A stretch of DNA of 64,000 bases from Oscarella lobularis (taxonomy: Eukaryota > Porifera > Homoscleromorpha > Homosclerophorida > Oscarellidae). The notes beneath the pieces were generated by a model. The model saw nothing but the letters and a program-made list of their open reading frames with translations. It did not search any database and was not told the origin of the DNA. A program made the translations under genes and the position numbers. Position 1 is the stretch's first letter, and the number at the start of each line of letters is the position of its first letter. Of the stretch, positions 14,500 through 23,579 are shown piece after piece. Location of the stretch: the NCBI RefSeq assembly GCF_947507565.1, contig NC_089191.1, positions 248,001 to 312,000 of the forward strand. Reading direction: 5' to 3'.

Positions 14500-15150
14500 A
14501 TAATCGTTGTACGTACCTTTTGTCGTTGCGTCCGTATTCGCGTTACCCAGGCTACACCGCGGGGAGGTTCGGACGCGTCGTAGCCCAGGGAAGTCTTCGC
14601 AAAGCGATGACCCCCTTCCAAAAAGTTTCGGGCGAGTTACGGGTCCTCGGCCACTCCATTCAGTACCCGCCTGGATGAGGATCGGCCCCTAATACCGAAA
14701 CCCCGGCGCGCTGGTACCAAAGCCTTCGGTATGTCTTCCTGAGAAGAACCGGGCCTTGTGGAGTGGAGAAAGGCTGACCACTGCTTGTAGGAGTCGACAA
14801 TGAAGACAGTGCAATGGAGGAATCGAAGGCTCCTGGGCTGGATCATCGTCGGTCTAATCGCGTCGTTCGGGTGAGAAAAGTGCCGGCAACCAGACCATAG
14901 TTGAACACCCCCTCCAAGTCGTGCCCGCTCGAGCCTAGCGCGGGCCGTACTTGTTGACGACAATAAGACCTCGGACGATCCGTCTGCCCAGTGCGTAGAC
15001 CGAGGCCGAAGCCCCCCATCGCCCTGCCTACAGGCTCCGGCACGGAATTTAACCGTGGGCCACGCTGAGATCCAACTATCCTCACTTGCCTTCTGCCAAA
15101 GCTCCCGAGCCAGTCCTCTCAAGGATGAGACGCAGATTGCTCCACGCCGC
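14500..15150. other. GC-rich unassigned block (possible structured RNA or transposon remnant)
   Basis: About 650 bp whose texture differs from everything around it: GC-rich, no intron-like AT runs, no convincing reading frame. A 171-codon minus ORF (15152-14637) is compositionally odd and unrecognised. A local hairpin CACGG-TTAAATT-CCGTG lies near 15041-15057. It resembles the block at 20130-20500 in style and shares the string CGCGGGGAGG. I could not match it to rRNA, tRNA, SRP or RNase P. Confidence 0.35.
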
Positions 15151-15520
15151 ACCCACCCTCAGCCGCAACTGAAGGAAAATCGGTGTGCACTTCGCTTATG
15201 AACAGCGTAACCCCGCCCATCGCGCTCATTGGTCCGTTGCGATCACGTGGGGCTCGCCTAGCGCTCTGGTTGGTCGGTAACATAGAGGCGCGAAACGAAA
15301 ACCGGTTTGAATACAGGTTTTGGCTATTGATTGCATAACGATTTCGTTGGTGGTGCAAGATTTCACGCCTCGCAACGAAGAAGATGGCGGAGAAAACGTG
15401 AACGACGACGTAGTAAAGGTAAGTCTTATTCGTTCGTTCGTTCGTTGGTTCGTCGCGGCTCATTTTCGCGGCAAATTCGCGTCCCTTAGCGCGCTTTCGC
15501 TTTTTTCAAGATCGGCGAAA

Positions 15521-15881
15521 ATGACGCAGAAAAAGCGCCGCATGCCTGCCGCAACTCTTCGTTCACCTATTTCGCCTCCGCTGATGTTCTCACCGAGCTC
15601 CGCTAGCCTCCTTTAGGTCAGAAAACGCAATCGCGCTCGTCGATTTTTCTTATCGAGCTCATTCCTTAGCCAAATCGCGTCAAACGAACGTTAATCACCT
15701 ACAGCTGACTTCTATCTCAATCAATCGACTCAGGAAAACGCGAATCGAATCGAGAACTAAGCCAATAGAAGAGTTTTCGACCGAAAACGTTTCCGATGAC
15801 GTCATCGAGAGCGAAGAGACCCTCGAGGACAAAGTAGAAAGGCTTATCGAACGAAGCGATCAACGATCAAAGTATTTTTAA
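15521..15881 (+). CDS. Small hypothetical protein
   Basis: The second part (15616-15881) is one open frame of 88 codons starting SENAIALVDFSYRAHS and ending acidic and charged (ENVSDDVIESEETLEDKVE), stop at 15879. It follows a good acceptor (CCTCCTTTAG). A proposed first part begins at ATG 15521 (MTQKKRRMPAATLRSPISPP). It joins in frame only through a very short intron of about 31 bp. Another plus-strand exon-like segment (about 15314-15418) ends in a clean GTAAGT donor and may be an upstream exon. No family recognised; the basic, Ser/Pro-rich start followed by an acidic end suggests a small nuclear protein, but that is a guess. Confidence 0.4.
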
Positions 15882-16047
15882 TAATCAATATTTTTAATTG
15901 AATTATAGAAGGTATTTTTAGAACAGAAAGTTTGAGGAGAAAGATCCGGGTTGCACAGAGAAGAAAAACAATTGAATTCACATGGTATATAATAACACTA
16001 ACGAAAAAATTTCAAATAATGTTCAGCGTTCGTACAATCGACAGCGA

Positions 16048-17676
16048 CTATTCCCACGGGACCCAATCGCCCCCATGCAGCTTCGGATTCGACTTGGGAT
16101 CGAGCGCTTTATTTCGCGACGGCACCACCGTTTCTTTATACGCGTCCAAGCGCCTCATCAAACGCTCCACAACGTCCGGCTCCTTCAGAGATAAATCGCT
16201 AAACTCACACGGATCCGCGCTAATGTTAAACAAACACGGCGACTTGGTCGCATCGCAATCCCGCACCCCACTCGGACGATCGCCACATCGAACAACGGCA
16301 CCAGGAATCGGCGTCTCAGCCTCCAACCGAACCGTCGGCATGGGATACCACGTATTATTCCCCTGCCCCACGAGCAGCTTAAAATCGCCGACTCGCAACG
16401 CCGCGTGTTTGCCGTCAATATTATGAAGTATTTCCGTACGCGGCGAATCGGCTCCCTTGGATATCGTATCCCACATATCGAAGCCGTCTAGAGTCTTATT
16501 CGCCGGTTTCATGTGCTCCGCGTTGCCGCCAGCCAAGCGCACGATCGTCGGAAGCCAATCGGTGGCGTGCATGAGATCCATGGAAACGCGCTTGGAATTT
16601 TTCTCCGATATAAGCGGTGAGTGTACGCATGCGACGCCGCGTACTCCGCCCTCCCAAAGCGTCGCCTTGCGACCGCGCAACGGCCAATTGCAGGCGACGT
16701 TGTAGTCCGAATAAGCGGGACCCCCGTTATCAGTCGTAAAGATGATAACAGTGTTATTCCATAGTCCGTTTGATTTGAGTGCCGCCGTTATGTTGGTTAC
16801 CGATTGGTCGAGACTCGTTGCCATGGCGGCGTAGATGCGTCGCTGTTTGTTGTCAATGTGAGAGAATTGATCGATGAGGTGCTGGGGCGCTTGGAGAGGA
16901 GCTGAGGGATTGGCGCTGTGCACCGCCTGATGAGCGAGGTAGAGAAACAAAGATGTATTCACGTTCTTCATTGCTTGCGCTTTGATGACGTCAATCGCTT
17001 TGGATGTGAATAGCTCCGTGCCGTATTGGCCCTGGTAGTCGCGCGCGACTTCTTTCATGCCGTCGTTTAGATCGTAGCCGATGTAACCATGGTATTCGTC
17101 GTCTATGTGGGAGTAGTAGTCCTCTTTGCCTGTCCATAGACCGAAATAGGAATCGAAACCGCGATATGTGGGAGTATAGTCAGGCTTATAAAAACCGAGA
17201 TGCCACTAAAGTCATTTAATTAATTAAATATTATTACTCACAAAGTACTCACTTTTCCTATTCCGTGCGTTGAGTATCCCAATTCCTTGAGATATTGTGG
17301 CAAGGTTTTTTCGTCTAATCCGAGTCCATAGGGTGCCCATCCCATGATGACGCCGTTCTGAAGGCCCGTGTGGATTGGATAGCGTCCCGTCATGAAACAA
17401 CTTCGCGTCGGCGTGCAAACAGGCTGGACGTAATAGTTATTCAAAATTATGCCGTTGTTTGCGAGATAGTCGATGCCGGGCGTCGGAATTTGATTGGATC
17501 CGTGGAAACTGACGTCATCCCAGCCCTACGGGAACATATCATCGCATTGCTTTCGGTTAGCGAGCACCTACGAGATCGTCGGCTACAATCATCACAATAT
17601 GGGGCTTTTGCGTTGCTGCGAAACTGAAAGAAGAGCAGCAGACGAGACAGAAAGCGAGACAACACCATTGAAACAT
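16048..17676 (-). CDS. Arylsulfatase (ARSB/ARSI/ARSJ-like)
   Basis: Secreted or lysosomal sulfatase. Start at 17676 gives a signal peptide ([20 protein letters not shown]) followed by [22 protein letters not shown], with the metal-binding Asp pair. Exon 2 holds the formylglycine motif in [18 protein letters not shown]; the modified Cys is present, so catalysis is expected. Exon 3 has [21 protein letters not shown], the [13 protein letters not shown] block, IIFTTDNGG and the [14 protein letters not shown] stretch. Three exons. These blocks match the 4-sulfatase (ARSB) branch; exact substrate unknown. Transcribed away from xylose isomerase with 79 bp between the two ATGs. Confidence 0.92.
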
Positions 17677-17755
17677 CGCTAGAGGATAGTAATCACGTGC
17701 TTGAACGTAGCCTGCTGATTGGTCGAATAGCGTAAACGCACCCACCTACTCACTT
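17677..17755. promoter_or_regulatory. 79-bp bidirectional promoter, arylsulfatase / xylose isomerase
   Basis: Only 79 bp separate the divergent start codons. A TCACGTG E-box-like word (17691-17697) and a CTGATTGGT inverted-CCAAT-type box (17713-17721) lie in it. Shared regulation of a sulfated-glycan hydrolase and a pentose isomerase is possible but unproven. Confidence 0.55.
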
Positions 17756-19808
17756 ATGTCTTCGTTTGCTCCTGCCGCAAAACGGTCAAAAACCGCCGAA
17801 TCGGTGACGGACAGCGGGGAATTCTTTCCCGGTAGGAACCTACGAGTGCGTGCGATACACTTTTTCAGCTCGCGCACACAGGAATCGGCAAAATCGGCTT
17901 CAAACCGAAAGCGGGTCCCAAAGAAGTCCTCTGCTTCAAGCACTACAATGCATCGGAAAAGATACGCGGCAAAACGATGGAAGAGTGGCTGCGCTTTTCC
18001 GTCTGCTATTGGCACACGTTTCGAGGAACCGGTAAAATCGAAACTCTCATCGAAGCGCTGCATTAGACACTAAAATTCCTTAGGAGCTGATCCGTTTGGA
18101 TTTCCAACGCTCATTCGCCCGTGGGAGGACGGAACGGACAGCATTGAAAACGCCAAAAGACGCATGCGTGCCGCATTTGAATTTCTCCACAAATTGGGGG
18201 CAAGGACTACATACACGTGGCGGGGAAAATAGAAAAAATAATTTCTGATTTTTAGGTCAAATATTGGACGTTTCACGACAGAGACATTGCGCCCGAAGGA
18301 GCGACTCTCGAGGAGACGAATAAAAATTTGGATGAGCTGAGCGATTTGGCTTTGGAACTTCAGTCCAAATACGGCATCAAACTTCTGTGGGGCACATCCA
18401 ATCTCTTTGCCAATCCAAGGTAAGAGAAGAAAAAATTCTAAATAAATAAATAAAACTGATGACGTCAGATATATGAATGGAGCGGCTACGAATCCCGATC
18501 CGCACGTTTTTGCTTGCGCCGGTGCACAAGTCAAAAAGATGCTCGAAATTACGAAGAAGCTTGGCGGAGAAAATTTCAGTTGGGGATAATATTTCCAGAC
18601 GTGATTTATGATATTGATTTTTTTAGTTTTTTGGGGCGGCCGCGAGGGATATCAGAGCATTTTGAACACGGACGTGAAACGCGAGATGGATCACATGGCC
18701 GCTCTCTTCAAAATGGCCATAGGTAAATAATTCTTAAAAATAAGCTATTTGACCTAATATATATATATATAGCCTATAAGAATAAGATTGGTTTCACTGG
18801 GCAGCTTTTGATTGAACCGAAACCGAAAGAGCCAACCAAACATCAATATGACTATGGTAATTAATTTTAAAATGACGTTATCTTTTTTGGAGATATTTTT
18901 TAATTTTTAGACGCTCAGACTGTGATTGGCTTCTTGAAGTCATACGGATTGGACAAAGATTTCAAAGTAAATTCTATTATATTATTTCTGAATTTCACTC
19001 TACTCGATTTCTTAGCTCAACATTGAGCCAAATCACACCACTTTGGCTGGACACGGTTACGAGCACGACGTCGTCGTGGCATCCAAGTAAAAAAACGACT
19101 GAAAAATTGAGTTCCGACTTCTAATATGAGACTAGACTCGGCTTTTTGGGCTCCGTTGACAGCAATACGGGCTCAACAGATCTCGGCTGGGATACAGATC
19201 AGTTTCCAATGGACGTCAAAAACGCAACCCTCGTCATGAAGGTAAAATAATATATATACATATATATATACATATATGAGAGATTTTTTTGTTCAATAGG
19301 CGATTATTGAGCAGGGTGGCTTGGCTCCAGGCGGCCTTAATTTTGACTGCAAAGTCCGCAGGGAATCAACCGATTTGGAAGACATGTTTGTGTCTCATAT
19401 TGGTGAGTAAAAATTCTCTTTAGTTAATGATGACCTAGATGCCCTTGGGGTGGGATTTTTGTAGGAGCAATGGATACTTTTGCTCGGGCTCTTCGCATTG
19501 CCGCTAAAGTTCTTGATGATGGAATTCTTCCTGGCCTCGTCAAGGTGAAATCTATTATTTAATTGATTAATTCTATGGGCGTTTTTTCGTAGGATCGCTA
19601 TCATGGATTTGATTCTGGTTTGGGAAAGAAAATCGAGGAGAATAAGGCTACCTTGGAAGAAATGGAAGTGAGTGGGTTTTTGTTGATTTTTTTGTACATG
19701 GAAAATTTTGTTTTTGTTTTTCAGGCTCACGTGCTGAAACACGGCGAACCGGAAGTTAGATCAGGAAAACAGGAAATGTTTGAGTCGATTTTTAACGGCT
19801 ACGTTTGA
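17756..19808 (+). CDS. xylA: Xylose isomerase
   Basis: Interconverts D-xylose and D-xylulose (metal-dependent TIM barrel). Full length, about ten exons. Segments in order: [35 protein letters not shown], catalytic FHDRD ([11 protein letters not shown]), [26 protein letters not shown], metal ligands in [47 protein letters not shown] and FDSGLGKKI. Everything needed for activity is present. Introns, matching codon use and animal neighbours on both sides exclude bacterial contamination. One intron (after the Gly-Gly at 18200) uses a GC donor. The enzyme is typical of bacteria and plants and patchy in animals, so ancient retention or transfer are both possible. Confidence 0.95.
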
Positions 19809-20129
19809 GCGTAATCAAGCAAAAATTACGAAAACGCGTGCTTTTTTTAAATTTTTTGTGCTTTGATTTTTGTAACGCGTACACAAGAAAGCGAATTTCT
19901 TTTTTTGTCGATATAATCTCTGCTTGTTTTTGTATCGCACATAGGGAAGAAGAAGAAGGAGACGAAGACTTAGAACACTTAGCCCATACGTTTTTTTTTA
20001 TCTATAGAATTAGGCGCATATTACATCACGTGTGATTCCAGTGTAGCTAGGCGCGCGATTACTAGATAGGGCCGCACGAAAACGAAAAGTAGGAAAAGTC
20101 GTGTCAAATTTATTTAATAAAAGTCCCGG
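19809..20129. other. 3' region of xylose isomerase
   Basis: 321 bp, T-rich (runs of eight or nine T), with an AATAAA-like signal at 20115-20120. No gene seen. Confidence 0.4.
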
Positions 20130-20500
20130 ATGTAAAAGAAAATTTGAGCATAGTTTCCCCTCTCCTCCATCCACCCCCTCGCCCCAGATGGGGTAAGGCC
20201 AGGTGGGCACCTGCCTATGAGTCCAACGGACTCGTGGGGTCACTCCAGACTCCCCCGCGGAGGATGAGCCCGTTTAACCTCCTGGCTCCGAGCCTTGGAC
20301 TGCGAGTGGCAGCTGGGATGTCAGTCCACTCACAGGTGCAATTCCAAGGGGCGTCACTGATTTACCCGCCAGTGCTCAGCCTTACGCGGGGAGGCAACTC
20401 TATAGCCTCTGCAGAGGTATGGCCTATTTATCGCTCTTGGCCACAGAGGGATGGCTGCGTCTGCCTCGTCGGATTGGAGGAACAACTACACGGTAAAACA
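20130..20500. other. Second GC-rich unassigned block
   Basis: About 370 bp with balanced base composition, no intron motifs and no convincing coding frame. Short hairpins are visible: GAGTCC-AAC-GGACTC (20218-20232), and on the minus strand a GGAGG...CCTCC pair around 20256-20278. Similar in texture to 14500-15150, with which it shares CGCGGGGAGG. Could be a structured noncoding RNA gene or a decayed repeat element. Confidence 0.3.
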
Positions 20501-21662
20501 ATTGACAGGCGGGGAAAACAAAAGAAAAGTACCTGGCGTCCATCAAAGTCTCCAGCAGATAAGCGTCTATCTGTGTCTGCAAATACGAAACGACGGGCAA
20601 CATGAATCCTTTTAGCGTTTGTTTATCAGGATTCTGCCGAGAATTTTTTCAGTGTGGGAAGGTCTGGAAGGATAGACATAATACGCAATTTTAAAATTGT
20701 CGCTGATTTTTATGCGCGAGTGGCGTTCCTTGCGCCTGAACCGCAAGCGTCGCTCGCGCGCAACGAAAGGGAGACACTTGTTACAGTAAAGTTGAACAAA
20801 TGCGGTATCTAGTCAAGCTATTCAACTACGAAAGTCTCGCTCCTTTTCTTACAGCACTAATTGAAAAATTCACTCGCAATTGATTTTTCGTTTTGATGGT
20901 ATGCGTTCGTTGCGATGAAATCAAACATGATCCACGCCCCGCAAAAATGAACGCGATCAAAACGAAAATTCACGCATTTGTCTTGGACCACTTTAGAATT
21001 GGTTTTGGACGATGTATCCAGCTGCAAGCTACGGGCTTTCAGTAGTATGGGTCGGCGATAGGGGAGTGAGGGTCGGGGCCCGACCCATGTGGGCAGAACC
21101 CTGGTTTATGAATGGTCTTCACTCGATCTTGTCAAAACAACAGCGATCGATGAGATTGGGGAGCCCTCGCTTTTGAGTATACCTCCTTTCGAGATGGCGA
21201 AGTCGAGATTTCGTTCGTCTACGCAAAGCTAGGCTTTTCGGTCGCCTGCACGATGAAACTGACCCTGTAGATAGAACACGCAGTGAGTATCCCCCTCGGA
21301 GGCCCCCAAAGCTAGCTATTTTCTGCCGCAGTTCTGCAATAAGCTATTATAGGCCTACGTTTATCGCAATCGGACAAGCAGAAACGCTTCAAAACGACGC
21401 CAAAGTAGAGAGACGTCGCTCCTCCAAAAAACATCACGTGATATCAGTCATACAGTATCTAAAAATGAAAATTTCCTCTCTAAGCAAAAATTCCGAACGC
21501 GTTTTTTTGAGGGAATAGGACTACCTTGGGATCTGAGTCGATGTCCAATGGCTGCGTTTGCATGTACGCGTCACATAAATCCAACAAAAATTGACAAATC
21601 ACATCACAAAAAGAAAAAAAGCGCGCGATTTTGTTTCTTCTCAGTGAACGAGCCGGTCAATT
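20501..21662. other. Long intergenic region
   Basis: About 1.2 kb with no gene I can support. A GC palindrome (GGGTCGGGGCCCGACCC, 21081-21097) sits in a short GC island around 21040-21115, and a TCACGTGATATC word lies at 21435. The stretch is the longest apparently empty DNA in the window. Confidence 0.4.
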
Positions 21663-22294
21663 TTATTTTTCGTCAATGACGTCTCCTGCTATTGCAATGG
21701 CTTCAATTTCGACCTTGGCTGCTTTGGGAAGTGCCCCGGCTTGAAAAGCGGCTCTAGCTGGGTAAAATGAAGTAAAATCTAAGGGAAAAAATACCCATGC
21801 CAATAAAAGTTTTGCCTAATTAATTCTTTTTACATTCCGCGTAGATTTCGTTGACTTTGGCGTAGTCGTTTATATCAGCAAGAAGAACGGTAGTCTTGAC
21901 AACTGAAAAAAAGGAAATTAGATTATTCAATGGATAAATCACGCTAACCTTTGTCAAAAGATGAGTTGGCAGCCTCAAGAATATGACCCATATTTATCAA
22001 AGCTTGTTTCGTCTGACATTCGACGTCACTTCCGGGAAAATCGCCACTCTAAAGAAAAATTAGACAAGGTATCGAATTTTTTAGGAGGAGGCCCCACATC
22101 AGGATCGAGTCCAAGTTGACCTGATACGTAGACGGTTTTGTCAACTACAATCGCTTGACTGCAACAGAGAAGAAAAAAAAGGTGCGCATCTAGACGCGAT
22201 ATCGCCTACGCGCTCGTAGAAATCACTTGTAAGGTCCTATAGCTTCAGGAGCAAGAGGAGTGTTAATGATGCGACGAACGACTGCAGAGGACAT
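21663..22294 (-). CDS. RIDA: RidA/YjgF/UK114 family 2-iminobutanoate/2-iminopropanoate deaminase
   Basis: Small enzyme hydrolysing reactive enamine/imine intermediates released by PLP enzymes. Start at 22294: MSSAVVRRIINTPLAPEAIGPY. Later exons give SQAIVVDKTVYVSGQLGLDPD (with the SGQ signature), DVECQTKQALINMGHILEAANSSF, VVKTTVLLADINDYAKVNEIYAEC and the C-terminal FYPARAAFQAGALPKAAKVEIEAIAIAG. The catalytic Arg of the ARAAF block is present. About five small exons. Length (roughly 130 aa) is normal. Confidence 0.93.
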
Positions 22295-22699
22295 GACTCT
22301 TCGGGATGCACGGAACATGAAACAATGGCCTTAGCGCGAGGTGATCCATCACATGATGGCCGTGTACGTCATCGTTGAAAAGCTGAAGATAAACGTCCGC
22401 TTTATATCATAAACAAGGTGCGTCCTCTCCTACTGCTAAGGCAAGGGATGGAACTTCATAGGACACAAGACCCTACATGTATAATATAGGGGATTGCAGC
22501 CACCGGGATTCGGTGTCCGGTCGATTAGCATGATTACGCAAAAGTTATGAAAAGCAAGAGCACGCTGTCAGCTCATTGGACAACGCGAGAGGCGTGGACA
22601 GGAAAGCGTTTTCCGCTCACGCGCGTCGATCGTCTCCTCAGATAATCAAAGAACGGCGTGATAATTCGTCATTCGACCTCGTGCTTTCATCCGATCACA
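22295..22699. promoter_or_regulatory. Divergent intergenic region RidA / Ly6-like gene
   Basis: 405 bp between outward-facing start codons. No gene, tRNA or strong repeat recognised; it must hold both promoters. Confidence 0.4.
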
Positions 22700-23383
22700 A
22701 TGACCATGAAACTCTTCGTCTATTTTTCTCTCGGCATCGTGCTCGCTGCACACACTTCTCTCGCCCTCAACTGTTACTCGTGCCACAGTCCGTCAGAGGA
22801 GGAATGCTCGTCAGGAGAGATTAATTCCAAGTACTCCAAAACGTGCCCAAACGGCGCAAACTCTTTCTGCGCTGTGACGAACACCGTCGGAAAATCAGAC
22901 GATCTGACCATATCATTTGAAGTTCGCTTTTGCGCTGCGACGTGCGCAAACGGTTCGGTAACGGTCGGTCGCATAACCACGGAAACAAAATGTTGCACGA
23001 CGAATAACTGCAACGGCGACTTCGACAGTGTCGTCAGCACTACCGGAAGTCAAAATGTGAACAAAGATTTCCAGTGCTACACCTGTGTATCGTCTTCCAG
23101 CTTGAGCTCGTGCACCGACAAAGTCACGTGCAGTGTCACCGACAACACGAAATTAGCCTGTGCGACGACGAAGTCTACTCTCGATTCAAGTTCCTATTCG
23201 AGTGGCTGCGCCACGCAGGCTGTGTGTGACGCTGCTGTAGCTTCGAAATCCTTTGGCTCTTTTACAAAAACGTCGTGCTGTGATACATCTTTGTGCAAGA
23301 GCGATTCTGCTGCTGCGGCGGCCAAGTCGGGCTTTTTCGCTACCTTCTTTGCTGGTTTAGTTGCTTTGGTTTCAAACAGCTGA
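22700..23383 (+). CDS. GPI-anchored Ly6/uPAR-like protein with two LU domains
   Basis: Single-exon gene, 227 aa from ATG 22700. Signal peptide MTMKLFVYFSLGIVLAAHTSLA, then LNCYSCHSPSEEEC beginning the first three-finger (LU) domain. That domain closes with CCTTNNCNGD. A second domain starts FQCYTCVSSSSLSSC and ends CCDTSLCKSD. Both endings match the CCxxxxCN signature of the Ly6/uPAR family. The C-terminus (SAAAAAKSGFFATFFAGLVALVSNS) is a small-residue/hydrophobic GPI-attachment signal. Likely a cell-surface protein; partner unknown. No introns, unlike most neighbours. Confidence 0.85.
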   Translation: MTMKLFVYFSLGIVLAAHTSLALNCYSCHSPSEEECSSGEINSKYSKTCPNGANSFCAVTNTVGKSDDLTISFEVRFCAATCANGSVTVGRITTETKCCTTNNCNGDFDSVVSTTGSQNVNKDFQCYTCVSSSSLSSCTDKVTCSVTDNTKLACATTKSTLDSSSYSSGCATQAVCDAAVASKSFGSFTKTSCCDTSLCKSDSAAAAAKSGFFATFFAGLVALVSNS

Positions 23384-23579
23384 ACAAATGAAAAAACTGC
23401 AAACAGTTGTGATTGCTTGCTAATGCTTTGCTTTGCGCTTTTTGGTCAGTGTTTGTTTGTACTGTAGCTTGTAGCGTGCGTTTGATGTTGCCCTGGACTA
23501 CGAGAGGAACTCTTGTGCCCGTACACGACCGTTGGGGAATCAGCTAATCCGCGCCTAACCGCCTTATCGACTCTATTCA

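Noticed and set aside
14637..15152. 171-codon minus ORF as a gene
   Set aside because: Composition is driven by GC-rich repeats of Arg/Ser/Gly, with no motif; open frames of this length are expected in such DNA.
17756..19808. Xylose isomerase as bacterial contamination
   Set aside because: Multiple introns and animal genes on both sides in one continuous sequence.
20130..20500. Hammerhead ribozyme in the GC-rich block
   Set aside because: A GAGTCC/GGACTC stem is there but the CTGATGA and GAAA core elements are not.
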